64,000 bases of DNA, taken from NCBI RefSeq assembly GCF_000424585.1, contig NZ_AUKE01000001.1, positions 330,163 through 394,162 of the forward strand, read 5' to 3'. Positions 44,205 through 52,847 of this stretch are shown here, in pieces; the first letter of the stretch is position 1, and each line of letters opens with the position of its first letter. A model generated the notes under the pieces. That model ran no database searches. It was not told the DNA's origin and was given only the letters and a program-made list of their open reading frames with translations. The position numbers were made by a program, and so were the translations under genes. The DNA comes from Butyrivibrio sp. MC2013. Its GTDB lineage: Bacteria > Bacillota > Clostridia > Lachnospirales > Lachnospiraceae.

Positions 44205-47200
44205 TCAGTTAAAAAGATCTAAGATCCATTTTACAATAGTGATGATGGACAGAGGCTTAGCAGATGCAGTCTTGGACCATGCGGAGTTACCTACGCTGCT
44301 GACTGCTCTTACTCTGATATAGTAGGTCTTCTTGGATGACAGACCGGGTATCAGCTTATGATCTGTCTTGGCATTTTTGATAGTAAAGCTGCTGGTAGCA
44401 GATGCCTTGAAGTTCTTGTCAGTAGAGAGCTGTACTTCATAGCCTGCACCCTGATCAGGAAGTGCATTCCAGGTCACATCCAGCATGTAGAAGCCCTTTC
44501 CTACGGACTTCAGGCTTACAGCCTTAGGAGTGATGATAAACTGCTTGCTTACTACTGCCTCATACTGATCCTTGAAGGTCACTGTTACTGTAGCAGTGCC
44601 TACCTTCTTATTATTCTTTGCAGCTACTGTGTAATAATCTGCAGAGATCACATCGCCCTTAGCATCTACTGCTGTCACTGTAGGCACGATAGCCTTGCCT
44701 GTGTATACTACAGATTCTACAGAGAGTGTCACATCTGCGATGTGAGGGATAACTGTCTCAGAAGCTACTTCTCCGCAGAGGCTGCATACTTCTCTTACAT
44801 ATCCGTCCTCTGTAAGTGTAGCCTTAGCGGACTCTGTTACATATTCGTGCTCGCATACGGGCTCTACGGGTTCTTCAGGATCTTCAGGCTCCTCAGGATC
44901 TACAGGTGTGCCTGCATCCTCTGCTACTACGTCAATGTAGTCGTAGTTGAGCCAGTCGCCTGTCCATGTGCCGCCCAGTACCAGTCTGTTGTAGCCCTCT
45001 GTCAGCTCTACTGTGATATCTGTGTAGATCATGTGATCCCAGCCCTGATCCTTATTAGGAAGGTCAAATGCCACGCTGGGCTCGCCATTTATCTGGTATA
45101 CAGCTGTCATATCAGCGCCGTTACCGTTAGCAGCTACTGTGATGGTGTATGTGCCTGCTTTATCTGCAAAGATACTGTAATCTCTGTAGTTGAGCTTCTT
45201 GGCAATGATGTCATCGCCTACGTTAAAGGAGCCTACTGTAGCGCCCATACCGCCTACGCCGTTATCATGGGCACGTCCTGAATAGAAATCCTGGTGCTCG
45301 GCTACAGGGTTGTTAGCAGACTTGCCGCCAAAGTCCTCTGCCTCGTATCTCTCTGCACCTGTCTCTTCTATTATAGTGATAGGAGTTACGGAGAAGTCTA
45401 CAAATACCACTTCCTCGCCTTCAGCCGCTGCTGTATCAAGTGTAACTGTGTTCTCGCCTGCTGTAAGGCTTGCTGTTCCAAGCTCTGTTCTAAACTCAGG
45501 CTCTTCGCCGTCCTTCTTGTAGCCTACAAAATATCTATAGTCACCATCATAAAGAGCATCCAGACTAAGAGTAACAGCATCCTCAGATACGCTGAGCTTG
45601 TCGCCCTTGGTCCTGTCAAAGCCGCTGATGGGATCCGGAAAGCCGTCGGGAGCAATCATATCCTCTGTGTTGATGATATCGATGCAGTCGATATTAGCCC
45701 AGTTATCCTGGTTAAGGATAGTACCGGAGAGCTTGAAATCATTGAAGCCCTGCTCCAGATGGAGTACGAACTCAGACTTGTTCATCTCGTTCCAGGAAGC
45801 TCCTGCGTTATCAAGTGTCAGTGCTACATTCTCGCCGTCATTTAATCTGTATACAGCAACCATGCCATCAGCGCCGTTGCCGTTCCAGTGCCAGGTTACA
45901 TTATAATCGCCGACCTTCTGTGCATAGATGGTGAAGTCAACATATTTCATGTTGGACCAATCCTCTGCTACTTCGTCCAGAGCGATATCGTTATTCAGGT
46001 TACCTACTGCCTTACCTGCTGAGAAGAATGTCTGTCCCTCAAGTGAGCAGTTGGTGTAGAAGAACTCACCCTCAAGTCTCAGAGTGCTGTCCTTAAGAGT
46101 TACATAGTGATTTGTAGTAGCGATATAGTCGATGTTCATCCAGCCGCTGCCAAGAGCACCGGAGATCTTTACTGTATTGTTTCCCTTTTCCAGGTTTACA
46201 TATGCTACAACGTCATGCATAGCATCCCACTGACCATTAGCCATTCTGGGAACTGATACCAGCTGAGCTTCCTCTTCGCCTACCTTGACCAGAATCTCCT
46301 TGTCATCATCGCCGTTGTAGTGCATTACGATGGGATATGTACCCTTATCAGCTGCCTTAACAGTGAAAGTGAGGTAGTTGATATTGGACCAGTCATCAGC
46401 AACATTCTCAGCTGTAACATCTGTATTCATGTTGCCTGCTGCCTTGCCGCCTGAATAGAAGCTCTGCTCTTCAACCTTACCACCTGTGATAGTGCAGACA
46501 TCCTCGTCCTCTGTCTCAAGCTTTTTCCAGCCGCTAAGGAAATCGCTCTCAGGCTCAGCTGTTACAGGATGAGTGCTGTTCTCATATGTAGGAGCTGCAC
46601 ACCACTTGCTGACTACTGCTGTCAGGCCTGTATTCTCGTTACCTGATACTGTATCTGAATTGCCCCAGAGCTCATCGATCTCATCATATTCAGCTTTGGA
46701 GATATCCAGTCCTTTATCCATATATTCAGGATGGTGGAAGAGGCCCCAGTTGCCATAGCCATTGATGGTCTTGTAGGTCCATGTGGTCCAGTTGAGACCA
46801 TACTCTGTAAGGAGCTGCAGACCTTCATCCCATGCATCCAGGTTGTTAAAATAGCAGAACTCGCCCAGGTAGCTGGGTACATTGTAGCCTGCATTGCCGA
46901 TGGCATTGGTCTTGTTCTCCATGTTAAGGATCTGGCCGCCGCCCAGGTTATCATAATCATCATAGAGATAGTTATGATACTCATACATTACATTTTCCCA
47001 GCCATATGCTGCAGGATCCGGAAGGTCTTCGGGATTCCAGGTAGCTTCCATGATCACTACGTGGTCGGGATCCTCTGCCCTTATCACATCATAAGCCTTG
47101 TCATAGATATCCCAGAGGATAGTATGGAGCTCATCTGCTGACTTGGATGAATTGTAACGGTATGTGCAGTAGGGCTCGTTAAGAAGGTCATATCCTGCTA

Positions 47201-47936
47201 CATAAGGGTTGCCTTCGTATCTGTCTGCGATGGTCTTCCACAGGCTGTAGTAGAGCTCCTGATTGGCCTCTGCCTCATCGCCAAAGAAAAACTTGGAAGC
47301 GCCTTCCTTGTCATTCTTGCCATCTACACCAGAGTGATCACTTCCACTCTGTGAGCCGGGTGCGCCATGCATATCCAGTACTACGTAGATGCCATATTCT
47401 GCTGCTGTATTAACAAACCAGTCCAGACGCTTAAATGCCTCTGCATAGGGATCGTCAGCATTCTCATCATATCCGTAGTAATTGCCGTTCTCATCTACGA
47501 TATTCCTCCACCAGAAAGGAAGACGGATGCAATTCATGCCGATCCTCTTCACATTGGCAAAGTCCTCTTCCTGCCAGTAATTCTCTTCCCAGGTATCAAT
47601 GAGCTCTCTGGCCTTCTCTTCTCCAAAGCGCTCTGTCAGATTGTTGATGATAGTGGTCTGATCATAAACCGATGAGGATTCTCCGGACGGGGTCATCCAG
47701 AACTCCTGCAGAAGATAGCCTCCTGCATTGGTACCCCTAAGGTTGATGATGTCGCCCTTACCATAATCGGTTCTCAGATCCTTGCCGTCAGCCTTGATAA
47801 AAGGTGAGCTTTCAGAGCCCAAAGAAGCGTCCTCTGTCTCAGCCAGAGCTGACATGCCGGGAGCTGTCAGGGTCATTGCTGCAGACAGTGCAAATGCAAG
47901 TCCGCGTCTTAGCAATGTGCTAGTTTTTGCTTTCAT
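44205..47936 (-). CDS. Secreted multidomain GH5-type glucanase with CBM modules
   Basis: 1243 residues. A signal peptide (to about 31, LAFALSAAMTLTAPGMSALA) precedes the GH5 catalytic domain (about 45-440). It has RIGMNCIRLPFWW, VVLDMHGAPGSQSG and YDLLNEPYC (acid/base Glu near 250), with YLGEFCYF (nucleophile near 360). The MHGAPGSQ block resembles exo-beta-1,3-glucanases of clan GH-A. Three CBM6/35-like beta modules follow (about 465-620, 625-770 and 870-1010, each with a FYSGGKA/FFSAGKA/FYSGRAH motif and a closing D-YID strand). A Cys-pair linker CEHEYVTESAKAT...VCSLCGE, an Ig-like module and an Fn3 domain end the protein. No wall anchor is visible. It lies 85 bases behind the GH30 gene, probably one unit. 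Substrate by inference: beta-1,3/1,6-glucan or cellulose. Confidence 0.88.
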   Translation of the reverse strand: MKAKTSTLLRRGLAFALSAAMTLTAPGMSALAETEDASLGSESSPFIKADGKDLRTDYGKGDIINLRGTNAGGYLLQEFWMTPSGESSSVYDQTTIINNLTERFGEEKARELIDTWEENYWQEEDFANVKRIGMNCIRLPFWWRNIVDENGNYYGYDENADDPYAEAFKRLDWFVNTAAEYGIYVVLDMHGAPGSQSGSDHSGVDGKNDKEGASKFFFGDEAEANQELYYSLWKTIADRYEGNPYVAGYDLLNEPYCTYRYNSSKSADELHTILWDIYDKAYDVIRAEDPDHVVIMEATWNPEDLPDPAAYGWENVMYEYHNYLYDDYDNLGGGQILNMENKTNAIGNAGYNVPSYLGEFCYFNNLDAWDEGLQLLTEYGLNWTTWTYKTINGYGNWGLFHHPEYMDKGLDISKAEYDEIDELWGNSDTVSGNENTGLTAVVSKWCAAPTYENSTHPVTAEPESDFLSGWKKLETEDEDVCTITGGKVEEQSFYSGGKAAGNMNTDVTAENVADDWSNINYLTFTVKAADKGTYPIVMHYNGDDDKEILVKVGEEEAQLVSVPRMANGQWDAMHDVVAYVNLEKGNNTVKISGALGSGWMNIDYIATTNHYVTLKDSTLRLEGEFFYTNCSLEGQTFFSAGKAVGNLNNDIALDEVAEDWSNMKYVDFTIYAQKVGDYNVTWHWNGNGADGMVAVYRLNDGENVALTLDNAGASWNEMNKSEFVLHLEQGFNDFKLSGTILNQDNWANIDCIDIINTEDMIAPDGFPDPISGFDRTKGDKLSVSEDAVTLSLDALYDGDYRYFVGYKKDGEEPEFRTELGTASLTAGENTVTLDTAAAEGEEVVFVDFSVTPITIIEETGAERYEAEDFGGKSANNPVAEHQDFYSGRAHDNGVGGMGATVGSFNVGDDIIAKKLNYRDYSIFADKAGTYTITVAANGNGADMTAVYQINGEPSVAFDLPNKDQGWDHMIYTDITVELTEGYNRLVLGGTWTGDWLNYDYIDVVAEDAGTPVDPEEPEDPEEPVEPVCEHEYVTESAKATLTEDGYVREVCSLCGEVASETVIPHIADVTLSVESVVYTGKAIVPTVTAVDAKGDVISADYYTVAAKNNKKVGTATVTVTFKDQYEAVVSKQFIITPKAVSLKSVGKGFYMLDVTWNALPDQGAGYEVQLSTDKNFKASATSSFTIKNAKTDHKLIPGLSSKKTYYIRVRAVSSVGNSAWSKTASAKPLSIITIVKWILDLFN

Positions 47937-48021
47937 TGTTTATTACCCTCCCATTTGTTAAAAATAGTTGCTTGCTGCCACCTATATCCCAACAAGCGGC
48001 AATATATATCAATCGCTCTCA

Positions 48022-49341
48022 TCACCATACAAAAGTGACTATGGAGTGAGGCGCTGATGTATATTCAAAAGTCTCTCTTCCGTCATATCCTGTAAAGCTT
48101 ACCTGGCTGTCAGATTCATTTAGGCATACCATGACCTTGCTGCCATCAGGATTGACAAAGCCTGTGCACTCAAGGTTCCTATTGTAACTAGATACCAGCG
48201 CGCGCCTTGCCCCCTTTTGCACAAAGCGGCTCAGTTGCTGTATGTAGTAGTAGGACAGCTTGGCATCCAGCCTCTTATCATCATCATTAAACATCACAGG
48301 TGCATCGCAGAAGTTGCCCACATGATTGGGGCCTCCCTGCTTATCAAGGAGTACATTCCAGTCGATGAAGGCATTGGCGCCCATCTTGAAATTGCCTATC
48401 ATATCATGGGCATACATCTCTGCATGTCTTACGCTGCTATCTCCCTTAAATCTGGAATACTCTACGCAGCCCTCCGTGAAGATAAACTCTTTATCAGGGA
48501 ATTCACTAATAGCCTGTTGCAGGGTCTCGAAATGGTCTCCTGTATACCAGTGGAAGGCCACGAAATCAATTACATCCCTTGCGCCCTCTACGCCAAAGCT
48601 CTCTCTTGCCCTGTCCAGGATCAGTTCCTTATTGTGATCCCAGATACCGATCTTCACATCGCTGTGACCTGCCTTTACAAGGGCGGGCTTTAAATGATCC
48701 CTTACAAATACTGCTTCCTCTGTAGCTGTATATACGCAGGAGTCCCAGGTCTGAGTGGCTGCAGGCTCATTCTGTACTGTGATATAGCTGATCCTGATGC
48801 CTTCCTTCTCATATTCTGTAACGAAGCGGACCATGACTTCTGCCCACATCTGTGCATATTCCTCTTTGAGCTTGCCGCCGTGGTTCATCTCGCCATTGGT
48901 CTTCATAAATGCCGGAGGTGACCAGGGTGAAGCCAGAAAGATCATATCGGGATTCCTCTTCAGCGCTGCCTTCACAAAGGGGATGATATACTTGCGGTCC
49001 CTGTCCATATTAAAAGAAGCCAGCTCTTTGTCATTCTCATCTTCTATATATGCGTAATTACCAAGAGCAAAGTCGCAGCTCTCTATATGGAGTCTGCAAA
49101 GGTTGTAATTACTGCTGTTCTCACCAAAATACAGATCCAGAAATTTCTCTTTCTGATCATCATCAAGCTGTGAATATGTATAGGCTGCTGCCTCAGTCAA
49201 CGCTCCTCCGATACCCTTAATGGTCTGAAAAAGTGTATCAGGGTGCATCCTCACCTGCTGCATCTCTCCTGCAGATCCTACTGCGGTCTCAATGTCCACT
49301 GCTGTCATACGCCTCTTGTCGTCTGTTATATATGCTTTCAT
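48022..49341 (-). CDS. GH30-family glycoside hydrolase (beta-1,6-glucanase/glucocerebrosidase-like)
   Basis: 439 residues without a signal peptide. GIGGALTEAAAYTYSQL opens the barrel, followed by FLASPWSPPAFMKTNGEMNHGGKL and ISYITVQNEPAATQTWDSC (acid/base Glu near 190). FEFIFTEGC-type strand (here EFIFTEGCVEYS, nucleophile near 291) and a C-terminal beta domain (RALVSSYNRNLECTGFVNPDGSKVMVCLN) complete it. This is the GH30 arrangement; members cleave beta-1,6-glucan, beta-glucosides or xylan. It appears cytoplasmic, so it would act on imported oligosaccharides made by the secreted GH5 enzyme. AGGAGGACGC precedes the ATG. It is divergent from an AraC-type regulator. Confidence 0.9.
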   Translation of the reverse strand: MKAYITDDKRRMTAVDIETAVGSAGEMQQVRMHPDTLFQTIKGIGGALTEAAAYTYSQLDDDQKEKFLDLYFGENSSNYNLCRLHIESCDFALGNYAYIEDENDKELASFNMDRDRKYIIPFVKAALKRNPDMIFLASPWSPPAFMKTNGEMNHGGKLKEEYAQMWAEVMVRFVTEYEKEGIRISYITVQNEPAATQTWDSCVYTATEEAVFVRDHLKPALVKAGHSDVKIGIWDHNKELILDRARESFGVEGARDVIDFVAFHWYTGDHFETLQQAISEFPDKEFIFTEGCVEYSRFKGDSSVRHAEMYAHDMIGNFKMGANAFIDWNVLLDKQGGPNHVGNFCDAPVMFNDDDKRLDAKLSYYYIQQLSRFVQKGARRALVSSYNRNLECTGFVNPDGSKVMVCLNESDSQVSFTGYDGRETFEYTSAPHSIVTFVW

Positions 49342-49494
49342 GCGTCCTCCTATGCTATTACCCCTTTACACCAAGTGAAATAATCTTATCAAATGAAGTC
49401 TGCAACATATAGGGGCATACTTGTGAATTAATAGGTCAATATTGCTTTTTTTCGAAGGATATTTTAAAATGGTCCATATTCGGGATTTTGGCGT

Positions 49495-49523
49495 ATCTTA
49501 GAATGTTAAAACGTTTTTAACAA
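49495..49523 (-). promoter_or_regulatory. Promoter with operator palindrome of the GH30-GH5 unit
   Basis: Minus strand TTGTTA (49523-49518), 17 bases, TAAGAT (49500-49495). A 17-base dyad GTTAAAACGTTTTTAAC with central CG (49505-49521) covers the spacer and part of the -35. LacI/GalR-type repressors favour such sites. The remainder of the 298-base gap holds a plus-strand TATAAT (49532) that may serve the AraC-type gene. Confidence 0.55.
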
Positions 49524-49639
49524 GAAAGATATATAATGTGTTTTTGGTATAAAATTGTTGAAAACCACTGTTATTAGCAAACTATTGACAACACTTGGCC
49601 GCGAAGTGCCAGCACAAGTTGCCAGAGCGAAGGTAGTGT

Positions 49640-50497
49640 ATGGACAAATTGACTTTTGCCGGTCTTCGGCATGAAAAAGACAGAGTGTCAGAGGGGCTGG
49701 ATATATTCTTCTGGATCTTCAATGATTCCAGTTCATATGTAGCCACACACTGGCACTCTGCCATAGAGATGATGTACATATTAGAAGGGGAAGTGGACAT
49801 AACCGTAAACGGTAAAACGACCATCCTTCTCCCCGGAGACGTATATCTGGTGGACTCTGCCCTGCCTCATTCCACCAAGTCGCTAAAGGGCAACAAGGCT
49901 ATCCTCATACAGATACCCTACCCTTTTTTGGCCAAATATATCCCTGATATAGACAACAGAAGATTCGGCTTTGACTGCCACAGTGACAACCCTATCATCA
50001 GGACCAAGATCCTGCAGCTCATCGGCATAATAGAGCAGATGCAGATAGTATTTGAGTTCAAGCCTGATGGGGAAATACTGCGTTTCACATCCCTGGTATT
50101 TGAGCTCCTCTTCCAGATCTATCACAACTTCTCAAGAGAAGTAAAATCCGCAGATCTCAGGAAGGAGTCCAAGACCTTCTCTCGGCTCCAGACGATCCTG
50201 GACTATCTGGACGAGCACTACGCATCTCCCATCACCCTGGATGAGATTGCAGGAGTGGCCTGCTTCCAAAAGGAATATTTCTGCCACTTCTTCAAAAAGA
50301 ATATGGGCATCACCTACACCCGCTATCTAAACGACCTGCGCCTATCCAAGATCAGGGACGACCTGGTGGATACCGATCTGCCCCTGAAGGAAATATTAGA
50401 AAAGCACGGCTTTAGCAATTACAAGCTTTTCCGCAAGATGTTCGCCGAGACCTTCGGTTGCACTCCGGGGGTCTACCGCAAGACAGTGTCAAAGTGA
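49640..50497 (+). CDS. AraC-family regulator with cupin sensor domain
   Basis: 285 residues. The N-terminal cupin (about 20-110) has THWHSAIEMMYILEGEVDITVNGKTTILLPGDVYLVDSALPHSTKS, a sugar-binding-type AraC sensor. The C-terminal AraC double HTH (about 180-283) has SPITLDEIAGVACFQKEYFCHFFKKNMGITYTRYLNDLRLSKI and LKEILEKHGFSNYKLFRKMFAETFGCTPGVYRK. It is divergent from GH30-GH5, so it most likely activates the glucan genes when sugar is bound. That role is inferred from position. GAAGG stands about 6 bases before the ATG. Confidence 0.9.
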   Translation: MDKLTFAGLRHEKDRVSEGLDIFFWIFNDSSSYVATHWHSAIEMMYILEGEVDITVNGKTTILLPGDVYLVDSALPHSTKSLKGNKAILIQIPYPFLAKYIPDIDNRRFGFDCHSDNPIIRTKILQLIGIIEQMQIVFEFKPDGEILRFTSLVFELLFQIYHNFSREVKSADLRKESKTFSRLQTILDYLDEHYASPITLDEIAGVACFQKEYFCHFFKKNMGITYTRYLNDLRLSKIRDDLVDTDLPLKEILEKHGFSNYKLFRKMFAETFGCTPGVYRKTVSK

Positions 50498-50498
50498 C

Positions 50499-50638
50499 GC
50501 GGAGGCTATATATATTCCAATTTTGGGACGCTCTCGCTCCATGCATCCTCGCAGCGGATGCTAAATTCGCAGCAATGCTGCTCATTAAGCACCGGCGGGA
50601 TGCAAGGCCCCTTCATTTGGAATATATATAGCCTCCGC
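50499..50638. repeat. Long-range perfect inverted repeat with nested hairpins
   Basis: Perfect 22-base arms (50499-50520 and 50617-50638, each with a TATATATA core next to GCGGAGG) enclose 96 bases. Inside are smaller hairpins GCATCC/GGATGC (50543-50562) and GCAGC/GCTGC (50570-50582). It begins one base after the AraC-type stop and ends 74 bases before the pyk stop. It may be a small non-autonomous element or a structured RNA; no T-run supports a simple terminator. Confidence 0.75.
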
Positions 50639-50715
50639 TGTCTTATGATCCTTACTATAGTGGGATCCACTCCAAAATACTCTGCCAGGACCTCGCGTTC
50701 CGCCCGCAGCCTCAC
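50506..50715 (-). CDS. Possible small HTH protein overlapping the pyk stop (doubtful)
   Basis: 69-codon frame starting GTG at 50715, overlapping the pyk TGA by four bases (GTGTGA), a layout typical of translational coupling. EREVLAEYFGVDPTIVRIIRQRRLY reads like a helix-turn-helix. The second half, after codon 30, is encoded by the inverted repeat and loop and looks like non-coding sequence translated by chance. There is no separate ribosome site. It may be the remnant of a regulator cut by insertion of the repeat, or nothing. Confidence 0.3.
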   Translation of the reverse strand: MRLRAEREVLAEYFGVDPTIVRIIRQRRLYIFQMKGPCIPPVLNEQHCCEFSIRCEDAWSESVPKLEYI

Positions 50716-52124
50716 ACTGTCATAAGTTGTATGAGGTTGGTATTGCCGGGTGCACCGCCGGCCATACCGCCGGTCACCACGATATTATCACCGCGGGTAA
50801 GATTAAAGATCTGCTCTGCATTTACCAGGTCATTGGCGAACATCTCATCCATGCTGCCAAACTTCCTGGCCATGACAGGATAGACGCCCCAGCTAAGGTT
50901 GATCTTTCTCCATACCTTCTCAGTGGCAGCCATACCTATGATGTCCACAGGACAGCGGAAACGGCTGACCATGCGGGCTGTCAGCCCGCTCAGGGTATTG
51001 ATTACGATGCAGCGGGCATTTACGTCAATGGCCATAGCACAGCTGGAGTGTGATACGGCATCCTGATTGTCTTTGATGACAAATTCAGTCTCCTTGAATC
51101 TCTTATCATAATGTATGTGCTCTTCGGTAAATGCCACGGTCTCAGCCATAGTCCTAACTGCTTCTACAGGATATTTGCCTGCTGCAGTCTCTCCGGAGAG
51201 CATCACAGCTGATGTACCGTCATATACAGCATTGGCCACGTCAGAGATCTCAGCCCTTGTAGGTCTGGGATTCTGGATCATGGACTCCAGCATCTCTGTA
51301 GCTGTGATGACCCTCTTACCCAGGAGGCGGCACTTCTGGATGAGATACTTCTGCACAGAGGGTACCTCGATACCGGGAATCTCAACACCCAGATCGCCCC
51401 TGGCTACCATGATGCCATCAGCCACTTCGCATATGGACTCAATATTGTCCACGCCTGAGCGGTTCTCGATCTTGGCTATGATCTCAATCTCCCTGCCGCC
51501 ATTCCAGTCCAGGAAGTTTCTCAGGGATAGAATATCCTCTTTGGTAGAGACAAAAGAAGCAGCAATAAAATCAACATCATTTTCTATGCCCCAAAGGATA
51601 TCATTCCTGTCATTCTCGCTAAGGAAGTCCTGCTTCATCACCTTTCCGGGGAAATTCATACTCTTCTTGTTAGAAAGAACTCCGCCGGATATAACAATGC
51701 ATTTGGCTTCTGTAGCGCCAACGGTCTTTACTTCAAATACCACCAGGCCGTTATTGACCAGTATCCTGTCGCCGGGAGAGAGGTTATTCATCAGGTCCTT
51801 GTAGCTGACCGATACCCTGCTGTCATCACCTACTATATCTTCTGTAGTAAAAGTAAACTCAGCTCCATCTTCCACTGTCACCTTGCCATTTTCAAAGGTA
51901 CCAATACGATACTCCGGTCCCTTGGTATCCAGCATGACAGCAATGGGAAGATTCATATCTTCTCTGACCTTTTTGACCAGGTCCAGCTTTCTCTTGTGTT
52001 CCTCATGGCTTCCGTGGGAAAAATTGAGCCTTGCGACATTCATGCCCATCTCGCACATCTGCCTGAGCACCTGCTCATTCTCACTTGCAGGTCCAATTGT
52101 ACATACTATCTTTGTTTTTCTCAT
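50712..52124 (-). CDS. pyk: Pyruvate kinase
   Basis: Last step of glycolysis: phosphoenolpyruvate plus ADP to pyruvate plus ATP. Start set at ATG 52124, 6 bases after GGAGG, because the protein then opens MRKTKIVCTIGPAS as the family does; 470 residues. Active-site landmarks: NVARLNFSHGSHEEH, VMLDTKGPEYRIGTF, ISAKIENRSG-type (here IIAKIENRSGVDNIE), and VARGDLGVEIPGIEVPSVQK. ATEMLESMIQNPRPTRAEISDVANAVYDGTSAVMLSGETAAGKYPVEAV contains the nucleotide- and metal-binding signature. The usual C-terminal domain is present, but the extra phosphohistidine domain of some Firmicutes enzymes is absent. It lies in the same direction as the ABC genes, 74 bases after them. Confidence 0.97.
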   Translation of the reverse strand: MRKTKIVCTIGPASENEQVLRQMCEMGMNVARLNFSHGSHEEHKRKLDLVKKVREDMNLPIAVMLDTKGPEYRIGTFENGKVTVEDGAEFTFTTEDIVGDDSRVSVSYKDLMNNLSPGDRILVNNGLVVFEVKTVGATEAKCIVISGGVLSNKKSMNFPGKVMKQDFLSENDRNDILWGIENDVDFIAASFVSTKEDILSLRNFLDWNGGREIEIIAKIENRSGVDNIESICEVADGIMVARGDLGVEIPGIEVPSVQKYLIQKCRLLGKRVITATEMLESMIQNPRPTRAEISDVANAVYDGTSAVMLSGETAAGKYPVEAVRTMAETVAFTEEHIHYDKRFKETEFVIKDNQDAVSHSSCAMAIDVNARCIVINTLSGLTARMVSRFRCPVDIIGMAATEKVWRKINLSWGVYPVMARKFGSMDEMFANDLVNAEQIFNLTRGDNIVVTGGMAGGAPGNTNLIQLMTV

Positions 52125-52198
52125 ATGCAACCTCCATCTCTCATATCTTAGCACAAGTTGGGAGGCCGTGATAGCTGTCAGGCAGACTAAAGTTTGCA

Positions 52199-52846
52199 TT
52201 ATAGTTTTATCACCCGGTCGCAAGCCTCCATAACATGAGGATCGTGGGAAACCACCAGCACTGTCTTGCCATCATTATTAAAGCTGCGGAGCATAGAGAT
52301 GACAGCATCCCTGTTATGTTCATCCAAGAATCCGGTGGGCTCATCAGCGAGCAAAAGGTCAAAATCCTTTAGATATCCCCTGGCTAGAGCAACTCTCTGC
52401 TGTTCCCCTCCGGAAAGCTGGTAGATCCTTGTATCAAGCGGCTTATCAAGCCCCACCTTATTCAATGCCACTTTTTTCATCTCTCCCTTTTCTCTCTTTG
52501 ACAAGTTACTGTTCATCAGAGGAATCTCAAGGTTATAATCTATGCTTTCCCCTTCAACAAGAGCAAAATTCTGAAAGATATATAATAGCTTCTTTCTCAG
52601 ATATTCTTTTCCAAGCTTTGATCTAATAGCCGGAATCTTTTCTCCGAAAAGATATATATCGCCCTCATCAGGTTTATCAAGCATCCCTATCATGTTGAGG
52701 AGCGTACTTTTTCCGCTGCCGCTTTCACCTGCTATACATACCATCTCACCTTTTGCCAGCTGCATGTCGAAATCGCGAAATATTATATTGTCCCCATAGC
52801 TCTTTGATACTTTCTTAAGCTCTACAACTCGTTCTGATCTATTCAT
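52199..52846 (-). CDS. ABC transporter ATP-binding protein, bacteriocin-export/immunity type
   Basis: 215 residues. Walker A GESGSGKST (about 40), Q-loop IFQNFALVEGESI, signature LSGGEQQRVALARG, Walker B DLLLADEPTGFLDE and H-loop VSHD are intact. It belongs to the MacB/LolD-like set, nearest in feel to ATPases that accompany DUF1430 permeases in lactococcin-972-type operons; that is from gene order and memory, not a search. It starts one base after the permease stop, so the two are translationally linked. It would power the permease in export or immunity, or in removal of peptides from the membrane. Confidence 0.9.
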   Translation of the reverse strand: MNRSERVVELKKVSKSYGDNIIFRDFDMQLAKGEMVCIAGESGSGKSTLLNMIGMLDKPDEGDIYLFGEKIPAIRSKLGKEYLRKKLLYIFQNFALVEGESIDYNLEIPLMNSNLSKREKGEMKKVALNKVGLDKPLDTRIYQLSGGEQQRVALARGYLKDFDLLLADEPTGFLDEHNRDAVISMLRSFNNDGKTVLVVSHDPHVMEACDRVIKL

Positions 52847-52847
52847 A

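Noticed and set aside
44358..45281. 307-codon plus-strand frame
   Set aside because: Antisense shadow of the GH5 protein; Tyr/Cys-rich with no start signal.
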